This document shows, one piece after another, positions 53,773-61,299 of a stretch of DNA of 64,000 nucleotides (position 1 is the stretch's first letter; every line of letters begins with the position of its first letter). This stretch comes from JACMRP01 sp047302465 (lineage in GTDB: Bacteria; Bdellovibrionota; Bdellovibrionia; Bdellovibrionales; Bdellovibrionaceae), in NCBI RefSeq assembly GCF_047302465.1, contig NZ_CP178621.1:4030001-4094000 (forward strand), in the 5' to 3' direction. A program made the translations under genes and the position numbers. The notes beneath the pieces are model-generated. The model was given only the letters and a program-made list of their open reading frames with translations. It did not search any database and was not told the origin of the DNA.

Positions 53773-54810
53773 TTGGGCCCGTTTATCTTAATTGATAAGT
53801 CGTTTTTGGAATCTCTAAATCCCGAAGAAGCTATGGCCCTCAATCGCCACTACTGCGTGTTTGTAAGTCCAATTCTTATTCGTGAGATTTTGGGCAACCT
53901 CGCGAAAGCTAATTTTACGCCCGACAAGGCTCTGACCCGAGTGATCGGTTTGGCCGCCAAAGCACAAGGAAGCAGTTCGTATGTTATGCATGATGCTCGC
54001 CTAATGATACTAAATGACCTGCTCAGCTCGTCCGTCAAATTGTTGCCCGGAGCTCCCCGGTTTGGTGCCACAAAGGTAATTCGTCCTAATGGAAAGGTAG
54101 GGGCGATCATACCGCCTACAGAAGAGGAACAGCTCCTTCATAGGTGGGCGCAAGGAGTATTTACAGACCAAGACCGGCGAGTTGCAGAAATGCACAACTC
54201 CGAACTCGATAACTATGACCTTCCTGGTAGCCAAAGAGAGTCACAGCAGCTTTTTCCAGAGAACATGAAAGTAAATTCCTTCGAAGAAATAGCAGCTTCA
54301 TTCGATAAAAGAAGCAGAACGGATGAACTTGAATGGAGGAAGATTGATGGGATAGCCAAGTTTGTTCCGCTTTCCGCAGAACAAACTGCAATTTTGAATG
54401 CTAAATGGGAATCCGAAGGAAGACCCGATTTTCGGCACTTTGCAGAGTATGCAAACTACTGTGCTCGAATATGGACTCTTTACTTTATCGGTGTAACCGC
54501 CGACCTGGTTAATACAGGAAAGAAGCACAAAACTTTGATTGATATACTTTATTTCTTTTACTTACCGTTTGCTCATATCTTCTGTTCCGCCGATAAATTT
54601 CATCGAGATCATTTCCGCTATTTTGCTCGTGAGGACCAGCGGTTCATTTGGGGTCCGACTCTAAAAGAAGATCTGAAGCAGATTGTCGAATATCGCAGAT
54701 CTTTGAGTCCTGAAAATCTCCGCAAGTACGACAAAGAGCTCGGGAGTTATCCGCCGTTTATCCTGAACTCTGTAACTCTAGAAATGTGGAAAAGATTTGG
54801 TCCGCCTTAA
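53773..54810 (+). CDS. PIN-like domain protein, unknown
   Basis: The 345-residue protein starts at TTG 53773 with AAAGGA upstream. FILIDKSFLESL and VFVSPILIREILGNLAK resemble the first two strands and acidic residues of a PIN RNase domain (D and E positions). The middle part has no match; the C-terminal part has YFFYLPFAHIFCSADKFHRDHFRYF, a conserved-looking D-x-x-H-x-x-H patch. It could be a ribonuclease effector. It follows the 169-residue HTH gene by 32 bases. Confidence 0.55.
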   Translation: MGPFILIDKSFLESLNPEEAMALNRHYCVFVSPILIREILGNLAKANFTPDKALTRVIGLAAKAQGSSSYVMHDARLMILNDLLSSSVKLLPGAPRFGATKVIRPNGKVGAIIPPTEEEQLLHRWAQGVFTDQDRRVAEMHNSELDNYDLPGSQRESQQLFPENMKVNSFEEIAASFDKRSRTDELEWRKIDGIAKFVPLSAEQTAILNAKWESEGRPDFRHFAEYANYCARIWTLYFIGVTADLVNTGKKHKTLIDILYFFYLPFAHIFCSADKFHRDHFRYFAREDQRFIWGPTLKEDLKQIVEYRRSLSPENLRKYDKELGSYPPFILNSVTLEMWKRFGPP

Positions 54811-54826
54811 TTATTACCGCTGATGA

Positions 54827-55873
54827 CTATTTACCCGTTTCTCGTGGTGCAAGATTATATTCCCCATAACCGGCACCACGGATGGTTTGTATGTCTTCGA
54901 GATACTGAAATGCCCTAACAGTTTTTTCGACCCCAAGTACATTTATATATTTTGTAGGCCCAAAATAACTAACCAATAACGTGCCTATATATTCTTGATC
55001 TACATACTTTTTAAAAGTCCTCAAAAAAAATATGTTGTTAGCCCCCGAAAAGAAAGATTCATCAACTGTGACTAGGACTCCCTCTTTAACCGCCTGTAAC
55101 ACTCTAAATGGGCCTCGCAAAATATAGAGACATCCTGAGTCCACCTTTTCCATGTCCGACCTGTATAGCGCGCTAAAGAGGTCTGACTGCTTACACAAAG
55201 GTATTTTATACTTTGCCTCTAATCTTTGTTTTTCTTCCTGAGAGTCTTGAGCAGGCCGCGCCACATATTGCTGCAAAAGAGCTTCGGCTTTGTCGATCTT
55301 GACTAAAATGCCTGCACTCACTTTTGAACGTAAAAAATCGAGTTCTTTTTGATAAAAAGAATAATTTTCGAATCGCCGGTTGTTTTCATTTCCAAATTGA
55401 ATTTTTTCAATAAATTCTTTTAAGAAGCTTGTCGCTCCCGTATCAATTCTTTCTTGCGAAAGCCGTTCAACAAGTATCTCAACAATTTGAGGGCATGGAG
55501 CTTCAGCTGCATTTACCAAGTCGTCAGCGCGCGGAGGAAGGTCAGCCTCAAGAAGTGCCTGCACAATTTCAATACGGCACACTCCATAACTAGATTGCCC
55601 AAAGCTATTACCGTCTTTTCCAGCAATAGCGAGTTCAAGTAGAGCATACGATGTCGCTTCGCTTGAATATCTATAAGACGCCCCATTTCGATCTTCAAAT
55701 AAGGTAAGTTCTTTTCCCTTAAAGGATTGTCCTTCCAACATATGTTTTACTTTAGAAAAGTTATTGTCTCTAATTGCTTCTTTAAGTTCGCCGACATTGT
55801 TGACAGGGGTTTTTATAACCGCTGTAGAGCAGCCCAATAGATATACAAGGCAAATGAAAACTAACTTCTTCAT
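54827..55873 (-). CDS. Lipoprotein, unknown (coupled to XRE regulator)
   Basis: MKKLVFICLVYLLGCST shows a signal with lipobox LLGC, so the 348-residue protein should be lipidated at Cys15. The rest has ankyrin-like helical stretches (ELKEAIRDNNFSKVKHML, CRIEIVQALLEADLPPRADDLVNAA) with no family I am certain of. Its ATG overlaps the stop of the XRE gene upstream (ATGA), so both are made from one transcript. Surface lipoproteins on elements sometimes give phage exclusion; that is only a suggestion. Confidence 0.75.
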   Translation of the reverse strand: MKKLVFICLVYLLGCSTAVIKTPVNNVGELKEAIRDNNFSKVKHMLEGQSFKGKELTLFEDRNGASYRYSSEATSYALLELAIAGKDGNSFGQSSYGVCRIEIVQALLEADLPPRADDLVNAAEAPCPQIVEILVERLSQERIDTGATSFLKEFIEKIQFGNENNRRFENYSFYQKELDFLRSKVSAGILVKIDKAEALLQQYVARPAQDSQEEKQRLEAKYKIPLCKQSDLFSALYRSDMEKVDSGCLYILRGPFRVLQAVKEGVLVTVDESFFSGANNIFFLRTFKKYVDQEYIGTLLVSYFGPTKYINVLGVEKTVRAFQYLEDIQTIRGAGYGEYNLAPRETGK

Positions 55874-56166
55874 TTTGCTCTCCGACGCTCAATTCGATGC
55901 AATGTTACTCTCACATCACCAGAAAAGATCTCATTCAAAATTTCTTCGCTAACTTCTTCAAATGGATCAGGTTCGCCATAAGCGAGTTTATGAACCGATA
56001 CCTCCAAGGCAACGGCTACCTTTCGAAGATACTCTAGTTTGATATTTCCTCGGCCTACGGTCCAAGCATGCAACGTCGACTTGTTAATCCCAGTTTCCTT
56101 TGCCAGACGACTTAGATTCCAATTCTTTTGCTTTAAGATAATTTGAAGGTTTTTATTTAGACTCAA
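55870..56166 (-). CDS. XRE-family regulator
   Basis: The HTH LKQKNWNLSRLAKETGINKSTLHAWTVGRGNIKLEYLRKVA is clear. The start is TTG 56166, where GGAGGAG lies 6 bases upstream; the longer TTG start has no site. The 98-residue product overlaps the lipoprotein gene (ATGA). The repeat array TATGAAC lies directly upstream in the promoter region and could be its operator or the resolvase res site. Confidence 0.85.
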   Translation of the reverse strand: MSLNKNLQIILKQKNWNLSRLAKETGINKSTLHAWTVGRGNIKLEYLRKVAVALEVSVHKLAYGEPDPFEEVSEEILNEIFSGDVRVTLHRIERRRAK

Positions 56167-56240
56167 GTTCGACTCCTCCAAATAGATGAATCGGCATACT
56201 CTGCCCTTCTAATTAAGAAATCCACTATCGTGAACAAGTC

Positions 56241-56380
56241 GTTCATAAGTATGAACACCCTTCAATATCGAATAGTTCATTTAACGACCGTCTTATGAAC
56301 ACAGACGCCCTTCAGCCTTTTATGGACGTTTTATGAACGTCCTTAAGGGCATTCGCAATTGTGCCTATCGAGACGTTCAT
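56241..56380. repeat. Repeated TATGAAC half-sites (candidate res site or operators)
   Basis: The palindrome GTTCATA-AG-TATGAAC (56241-56256) is followed by further copies: TTATGAAC at 56293-56300 and 56331-56338, and GTTCAT at 56275-56280 and 56375-56380. They lie between the resolvase 3' end and the regulator promoter. Recombinase subsites or operators are possible. Confidence 0.55.
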
Positions 56381-56908
56381 AGCTTTGCTTATTTCACGAT
56401 AGGTCATTCCCTCTAGTCTTAAGCGCACTATCTCTTCCTTGTTATGAACTTGAGGACGACCGAGCTTTTGTCCGTTCGCTTTGGCATGCACTAGCCCAGC
56501 TATGGTACGCTCTCGAATTAGACCACGTTCGAACTCACCAAACGCCGCCACAATGTGCAACATCAATCTTCCCGTCGCTGTAGTCATATCGATCTGATCA
56601 CGAATACTTATAAATTGAACCCCTAGTTGTTCTAGCTCTTCCAACGTCGATACGAGATGCTTCAAACTTCTAAAAAGGCGATCAAGCTTTACGACGACAA
56701 TGACATTTATTTCCTTTCCTCTAGCCAAAGCTATAAGACGCTTTAGGCCAGGACGATTATCGGTCGAGCCACTAAATCCATGATCGACAATTTGATGCTC
56801 AATAGGCCATCCACGAGCTTCGCAAAAGGTTACTAACTCACTTATCTGCACTTCTGGCTTTTGGTCATGATGTAAGGTCGAAACGCGTGAATATGTCGCA
56901 ACTCTCAT
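56312..56908 (-). CDS. Small serine resolvase/invertase
   Basis: The 198-residue protein has the catalytic YSRVSTLHHDQ (Ser near residue 10), VVKLDRLFRS and FGEFERGLIRERT, with a C-terminal HTH (MTYREISKAMNVSIGTIANAL). This is a Tn3-resolvase/Hin-like recombinase. It is separate from the integrase and may resolve element multimers or invert a segment. No ribosome site precedes the ATG at 56908. TATGAAC half-sites sit at its 3' end. Confidence 0.92.
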   Translation of the reverse strand: MRVATYSRVSTLHHDQKPEVQISELVTFCEARGWPIEHQIVDHGFSGSTDNRPGLKRLIALARGKEINVIVVVKLDRLFRSLKHLVSTLEELEQLGVQFISIRDQIDMTTATGRLMLHIVAAFGEFERGLIRERTIAGLVHAKANGQKLGRPQVHNKEEIVRLRLEGMTYREISKAMNVSIGTIANALKDVHKTSIKG

Positions 56909-56987
56909 AATTTAATATAACATAATGCATTATATATTGCAATGTTAATTTGCATTGTACAATTATATTGTATTAAGGAGATGTAGA

Positions 56988-57176
56988 ATGGCTAAAATCT
57001 CGTCGAAACACATAGTTAAAGCTTTAAAAGAAAAAGAAAAGTCTGAAGAGAAGGCTAATATAACTTTTCGCCTTAATGTCGATTTACTTAACTCATTTAG
57101 AGAAAAATGCAAAAAAGAAGATGTTTCAATGGCTTCGGTAATAGAAATGTTGCTCAAAGATTTTATTGATAACTAG
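56988..57176 (+). CDS. Small ribbon-helix-helix-like protein
   Basis: The start at 56988 (MAKISSKHIV) follows AAGGAG; the longer frame from 56955 lacks one. NITFRLNVDLLNSFREKCKKEDVSMASVIEMLLKDFIDN is the strand-helix-helix pattern of RHH DNA-binding domains, as in CopG/Arc-type proteins. It could regulate the element's plasmid-like module or act as an antitoxin. It is divergent from the resolvase across an AT-rich gap with the palindrome ATAATGCATTAT (56922-56933). Confidence 0.75.
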   Translation: MAKISSKHIVKALKEKEKSEEKANITFRLNVDLLNSFREKCKKEDVSMASVIEMLLKDFIDN

Positions 57177-57199
57177 GATAGCGTCTTGCTTTAAAATGG

Positions 57200-57850
57200 A
57201 TGGAGGGATGGTTGGCAAAAATTAAACGTGCTGTACAAGCTGAAGAGGCTCTCTTCAAAATGTTAAAAGCATTCAGCTCTATGTCGCAGAATAGTCATGC
57301 AACACAAATCCGCCTTTATGCCCCAAAAGAATTGAACCGTATAAATGAACTCCAAGAAATTTCAAAAGACCTCATAAATGGGTTCGAAAAATTTAGTAAA
57401 ACCTTAGAAGTCGCTATTAAAAAGACAAAAAGTCCGATAGCCAAGCCACATATCAAAAATGTCTCTGATGAATATCAACCTCTAAAAGAAATCGATGTAC
57501 TAACGACCTTAAAGAAAATTAATGCAGTTCTCAGCTCGTCTTCAAAAGAGGTACAGGTCTATCTAGATTTCTATTCGTCTCGCCCTAAACTAGTTAATGG
57601 ACAAGACGCGTTTCCGGAGGCCGAGAGCTTTTTTGAGAAAAGAGATTTTGGGAGGTCTCCCGCCGATAAGATAATTAATATCGGTTTGCATAAGGTGTAC
57701 TTGTCTTGTGATCGCAGCATTAAAAAGACACATCAACTGTTAGAAAGGCATTCAAATTTATTACCGGAACAGCTCAAAGGTATTTCGCTTAAAGCCCTTT
57801 CATCACGAATAGACCGCGTCAACAAGGAAGAAAAAGCGGCTAAGAAATAG
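57200..57850 (+). CDS. Helical protein of unknown function
   Basis: The 216-residue protein is Lys/Ser-rich and helical (KIKRAVQAEEALFKMLKAF, LLERHSNLLPEQLKGISLKALSSRIDRVNKEEKAAKK). I recognise no family. The start may be ATG 57200 or, more likely from the GGAGGG site, TTG 57212. It follows the small RHH gene by about 25-35 bases. Confidence 0.65.
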   Translation: MEGWLAKIKRAVQAEEALFKMLKAFSSMSQNSHATQIRLYAPKELNRINELQEISKDLINGFEKFSKTLEVAIKKTKSPIAKPHIKNVSDEYQPLKEIDVLTTLKKINAVLSSSSKEVQVYLDFYSSRPKLVNGQDAFPEAESFFEKRDFGRSPADKIINIGLHKVYLSCDRSIKKTHQLLERHSNLLPEQLKGISLKALSSRIDRVNKEEKAAKK

Positions 57851-57869
57851 GCATAAAATCGCTTTTCAA

Positions 57870-57911
57870 CCTCTCTTTAAACTCGATGCCGACACTGGCG
57901 TTAAAGAGAGG
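57870..57911. repeat. Long inverted repeat, candidate replication origin of the element
   Basis: CCTCTCTTTAA (57870-57880) pairs perfectly with TTAAAGAGAGG (57901-57911). The 20-base loop contains a short GCC/GGC stem (57888-57890 and 57897-57899). CCTCTC recurs nearby downstream. The position, just upstream of the rep-type gene pair, suits an origin, a nick site or a transcription terminator lacking a T-run. Confidence 0.5.
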
Positions 57912-58007
57912 ATCGCTAATTTATTTCCATAGCCTTAAACCTCTCGTTACGGGTGGGTTGGCATTGGAATGGTTCCTCTCGCAATTACTCGCCTGTGAGG
58001 AGGAAAA

Positions 58008-58226
58008 GTGAATCAACAAACACCCAATACAATCTCACTTGAAAAACAAATTAAGGAAATCATTGATCTGTACCGTTCAATGATTCTTGATGCCGTAGAG
58101 CAAGAACTTGGCGACAGCCCAAACTGGAAGTTCTTACGTGGGCGCCTACTCAAAGCACTGGGTGATCGAGGACTTGAGGGGCGAATTATAGAAGCAATTA
58201 GAACTAATTTCTTGTCTCCAAAATAG
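58008..58226 (+). CDS. Small 72-residue protein, unknown
   Basis: A GTG at 58008 follows GAGGAGG. The product (MNQQTPNTISLEKQIKEIIDLYR... ending NFLSPK) is helical, with a PNWKFLRGRLLKALGDRGLEGRIIEAI segment. No family recognised. It precedes the HUH-type rep gene by 10 bases and probably shares its transcript. Confidence 0.65.
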   Translation: MNQQTPNTISLEKQIKEIIDLYRSMILDAVEQELGDSPNWKFLRGRLLKALGDRGLEGRIIEAIRTNFLSPK

Positions 58227-58236
58227 TGGCTCTACT

Positions 58237-58824
58237 ATGAAAGAGTTCAAAAGCCCGAGAGGGACGCTTAATTCCAGAAAATACAAATACAAGTGTAGAG
58301 TGTCTAGGCCTTGTAAGCGCATGACTTGCAACAAATGTGTGAAACGGCGACGGTCCTATTTCATGGAAGCCGGAACTCGATATGCTCTTAGTAAGAATCT
58401 CAATTTTCACCTGATTCTTTCTTGGCCAAAAAACTCAGCTCCAGCAGATCCATGGATGCGTTTATGTGCTGATAGTGCTCGGCTATCTAAAGCTCTATCA
58501 GGAGCCAAAGCAGGGCCTTATATTCGCGTTTTAAGTATCGGCCCCAAAGAATGCCCCCATATTCATTTTCTAGTGAATGAGGCCTCTTTAGCCAAAGTCA
58601 TATGTGCCTTCAATAAAAAATGCCCTCGAGTTGGGCGCAAAATATTTGAAGAGAAAACCTATGAGGTCAAAGAACTACTTGGCTATTTTTACGACAGAAA
58701 TTTTCTGCCGTCCTTTAATGATCCAAGTAGGCCTAAAGGCATTAGATTGCTTTCAGCATCCAAACCGATGAGATGCGGTTTTCCCTCGTATAAGAGCGAA
58801 CGAGACCTTTTAGAAAAATCATAG
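58237..58824 (+). CDS. Small HUH-type replication initiator-like protein
   Basis: The 195-residue protein has four N-terminal cysteines (C20, C26, C31, C34) that may bind zinc. The HUH metal motif is H108-I-H110 in ECPHIHFLVN, and candidate nucleophile tyrosines Y150/Y152 are in LLGYFYDRN. This is the order of Rep endonucleases that start rolling-circle replication by nicking DNA. The small size and Cys box recall small phage initiators, not plasmid relaxases. Position beside a long inverted repeat supports a replication role. Confidence 0.65.
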   Translation: MKEFKSPRGTLNSRKYKYKCRVSRPCKRMTCNKCVKRRRSYFMEAGTRYALSKNLNFHLILSWPKNSAPADPWMRLCADSARLSKALSGAKAGPYIRVLSIGPKECPHIHFLVNEASLAKVICAFNKKCPRVGRKIFEEKTYEVKELLGYFYDRNFLPSFNDPSRPKGIRLLSASKPMRCGFPSYKSERDLLEKS

Positions 58825-58940
58825 CGGCCATGAAATGTTCAAAAAATCTAAATGAGATATTTTATGAGCACAAAGGCTAATATCAAACGAAGTTTTTACT
58901 TCATGGACGGGAATTTAAACTGGATTGGAAGGAAAGATGA

Positions 58941-59225
58941 ATGCACGTGAAAGGAATTTCTACACTCAGCATTGACGAAAAGAATATCCAACATCAGAGT
59001 CCTCGCCTACGCACATACCAAAAGGTTTGTGAAACTCAAGTGTTCTTTGAAAATCAGTTGTTAGACTACAAAAAGGCCGCTCAGTATCTCGGAATTTGCG
59101 AGTCCTACCTACGCCGACTCAAATCAAAAAGGAAAATCTCTTTTGTTGAAATCGGGGTCAGGGGGGTTCGCTTTAAGGTCGCTTCTCTCAATAAGTGGAT
59201 TGAGGAAAGAGAGATCAAGAAATGA
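58941..59225 (+). CDS. Excisionase/HTH_17-type DNA-binding protein
   Basis: The 94-residue protein has a MerR-like winged-helix of the HTH_17 kind: LDYKKAAQYLGICESYLRRLKSKRKISFVEIGVRGVRFKVASLNKWIEERE. Such proteins beside an integrase are usually the recombination-directionality factor. It starts at ATG 58941 with GGAAGGAAAG upstream and overlaps the integrase by 4 bases. Confidence 0.85.
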   Translation: MHVKGISTLSIDEKNIQHQSPRLRTYQKVCETQVFFENQLLDYKKAAQYLGICESYLRRLKSKRKISFVEIGVRGVRFKVASLNKWIEEREIKK

Positions 59226-60445
59226 AACGCAAGTGTAAATCGGTCAGGAACTTCCCCGGTATTTACAAGGTACTTGTATCCATCAATGGCTCAGCTTGGA
59301 ATGAGCCCGAACGTGGCGGGCGCTATGCCGTCGCTCGGTATGAGCAGACTCTACAGGGCAGGCGGCGCACCAAGCGCCACTTTGACTCGTTTGAAGAAGC
59401 TAAAGCTTTCAAAGAAGGGAAACCCCTGTCAGAAGATCCAATTGCACAACCGCTCACTAGCACGCAGGCATCATCTGCAAACAACTCGATGAGACTTAAA
59501 GATCTCTTTGAGGTGTATGCACGCAACGAACTTATTCACAAGTCAGTGACCACTCGGGATAAGTATAAGAGCTATTGCAAATTCCTCGCTCCACTGTGGG
59601 AAATACCTGTCGCGGAAATCAACGTGTTCGCAATCGACTCGTGGCTTGCATGGCTTAAGTCCCCTGAGCAACTGGCCCAACACTGTTCTAGAAGGTGTAA
59701 CTTTGAACATGAATACACGTTCCTTAGAACTCTACTGGGCTATTATCACGAGACCTTTGATCACGAATACAGAATGCCCTTCTTGCGAAGGCATCGTGAC
59801 AATTTGAAAATCAAAGAAGTCGCTCTCGTTCAAAAAGATCTCAGCCCTGCACAGGTAAAAAGTTTTTTGGCGGAACTCAAAAAAGAGGAAGACAAATTTT
59901 ATTACTATTTAGCAGGTATGCAGTACTTCACCTTTTCACGCCTTCAAGATGCAGTCGCTCTTCACCATGAGGACTTTGACTTCGTTGCAAACGCCGTCAC
60001 CTTGAGTAAGAAGATTGTCTTCCGTCGAATCAAAGGTTGTTCGCGCGAATTGGTTCAGGGGTCAAAGACCAACCAGGGGAAAAGAATTGGAATGAGTCCC
60101 CCTCTAGTTACCCTTTTCAAGGAGTGGACCATGCTCACGGGGATTCGCAAGGGCCCCCTGTTCCTCTTGAAAGATGGAACTTGGCCAACCTATCGGTCGA
60201 TCCAGCACGCCTACGACAAGGCCTTTAAAGCCGCTGGCATCCCGTTCAGTGGAACCCACATTCTTAGACATGCTTCGCTGTCTGAAGCTCAGGAAACCAG
60301 TGGTGACATCAAGGTCACTCAAACACTGGCCGGTCATAAGAGTATTGCCACAACCGAACGCTACGCCAAAGCGAGAGCCGGACGATTACAGGAAATTCAA
60401 ACGAAGGTTGGACAGAAAATTTTTACGGCGGACGGTTCGCAATAG
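59222..60445 (+). CDS. int: Tyrosine-type integrase
   Basis: The 407-residue protein has an N-terminal Arm-like AP2-type segment (RYAVARYEQTLQGRRRTKRHFDSFEEA), a core-binding SAM-like domain and a C-terminal catalytic domain. FSRLQD near residue 239 carries the first Arg. GSKTNQGKRI carries the Lys, THILRHASLS near 345 the His-x-x-Arg, and GHKSIATTERYAK near 381 the Tyr nucleophile. It ends about 107 bases before the tRNA-Val 3' end and 4 bases into its own arm site. It integrates the element into tRNA-Val. Confidence 0.95.
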   Translation: MKRKCKSVRNFPGIYKVLVSINGSAWNEPERGGRYAVARYEQTLQGRRRTKRHFDSFEEAKAFKEGKPLSEDPIAQPLTSTQASSANNSMRLKDLFEVYARNELIHKSVTTRDKYKSYCKFLAPLWEIPVAEINVFAIDSWLAWLKSPEQLAQHCSRRCNFEHEYTFLRTLLGYYHETFDHEYRMPFLRRHRDNLKIKEVALVQKDLSPAQVKSFLAELKKEEDKFYYYLAGMQYFTFSRLQDAVALHHEDFDFVANAVTLSKKIVFRRIKGCSRELVQGSKTNQGKRIGMSPPLVTLFKEWTMLTGIRKGPLFLLKDGTWPTYRSIQHAYDKAFKAAGIPFSGTHILRHASLSEAQETSGDIKVTQTLAGHKSIATTERYAKARAGRLQEIQTKVGQKIFTADGSQ

Positions 60446-60452
60446 TTCGCAA
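60434..60452. promoter_or_regulatory. Right arm-type sites for the integrase
   Basis: GGTTCGCAA (60434-60442) and AGTTCGCAA (60444-60452) repeat in the same orientation as the left pair at 50213-50232. The first overlaps the integrase 3' coding end and stop. Confidence 0.7.
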
Positions 60453-60524
60453 ATCGGACTTTTTCAGATTTTTGAAAGAGAACAGAGAAATGGAGAAGGT
60501 AAGGAAAAACAGAGGCTTAAAACT

Positions 60525-60548
60525 AAAAAACCCGCTATCACGCGGGTT
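60525..60548 (-). terminator. Terminator of tRNA-Val carried by the element
   Basis: AACCCGC (60529-60535), loop TATCAC and GCGGGTT (60542-60548), preceded by a run of A (60525-60530) that gives a U-tract on the minus strand. It lies 5 bases from the tRNA 3' end, inside the element. Confidence 0.85.
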
Positions 60549-60568
60549 AATTTGGTAGGGAGTACAGG
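60549..60568. repeat. Right attachment site of the tRNA-Val element (direct repeat)
   Basis: AATTTGGTAGGGAGTACAGG, identical to 50075-50094. It covers the encoded CCA and acceptor/T-arm side of tRNA-Val, so the tRNA stays intact after integration (attR). Confidence 0.9.
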
Positions 60569-60628
60569 ATTCGAACCTGCGACATCCACCTTGTAAGGGT
60601 GGCGCTCTACCAACTGAGCTAACTCCCT
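60553..60628 (-). tRNA. tRNA-Val (anticodon TAC)
   Basis: The 76-base minus-strand gene has AGGGAGT at its 5' end pairing with ACTCCCT, a D-arm TTAGCTCAGTTGGTAGAGC, anticodon arm CCACCCTTACAAGGGTGG, T-arm GCAGGTTCGAATCCTGT and encoded CCA. The anticodon TAC reads valine codons. It is the integration target of the 10.5-kb element to its left. Confidence 0.97.
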
Positions 60629-60692
60629 ATATCGCACTCTTTTGAAGAGACGGCTTTTGTAACAACATTAGCCGTCCTTGCCAAGAGATTTT

Positions 60693-61283
60693 TTAGAACT
60701 TTATCTTTTTCTCATTAGGTCCGCACGTTAGCTCTAAACGGTCAGAAATTCTTACCATTTGTGCCGCGAACTCAGGTTCTGAAGAGAACAATGGGTAGAT
60801 ACGAACCACAATTACCTGCTCCGTACCCGCCTTACTCGAAATAGGTGGTTCTGGAGAATCCTCTTCGTTAAATGCGTACAGAGTGAAGTTATAGGATTCA
60901 CGAGTTACCGTATCCATAATCTGAGCTGCAATCACTGTTTTAGCAGTTTCATAGCCCTGACCGGTCCCGATCACTTCACAAGTCTCTACGTCAATTTGCC
61001 TAATTTTAATACGTTTCGCCTGAACACGACGGAACATGTAGTAAAGGATCTTTCCATCCTTTTCCGCCCTCCAGACACCTTGCACATTTTCCCATGGGAA
61101 CTTAACAGCAAAGTCCCAAGGCCAAATGATGTCGCCACCGCCATCACCGCCACCGGCTCCGCCAGTCGGCGCAGAACAGGAAAACTGCTCGTAATTTTGC
61201 TCGGACACAGCCATCGCGGCAGTACCGAAGACAATACTACTTAGGATCAACAACATCTGAAAAAACTTAATTGTGCGAACCAT
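60693..61283 (-). CDS. Secreted protein of 196 residues, unknown
   Basis: A signal peptide (KFFQMLLILSSIVFGTAAMA) is followed by a Gly/Asp-rich linker (SAPTGGAGGGDGGGDIIWPW) and a beta-rich domain. The protein ends in LTCGPNEKKIKF, with several cysteines available for disulfides. AGAGGGG precedes the ATG. It follows the TPR-HTH gene on the same strand by 16 bases, so it may be cotranscribed with, or regulated by, that protein. Family unknown. Confidence 0.82.
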   Translation of the reverse strand: MVRTIKFFQMLLILSSIVFGTAAMAVSEQNYEQFSCSAPTGGAGGGDGGGDIIWPWDFAVKFPWENVQGVWRAEKDGKILYYMFRRVQAKRIKIRQIDVETCEVIGTGQGYETAKTVIAAQIMDTVTRESYNFTLYAFNEEDSPEPPISSKAGTEQVIVVRIYPLFSSEPEFAAQMVRISDRLELTCGPNEKKIKF

Positions 61284-61299
61284 TAGGAGCCCCTCTCAC

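Noticed and set aside
56241..56380. CRISPR array
   Set aside because: The TATGAAC copies are only 6-8 bases with irregular spacing and mixed orientation, and there are no cas genes.
58864..58950. A 28-codon ORF between rep and xis
   Set aside because: Weak ribosome site and no conserved feature visible; kept out although it overlaps the xis start.
50238..60445. A full prophage
   Set aside because: No capsid, portal, tail, lysis or large terminase gene is present; only integration, replication and cargo genes are seen.
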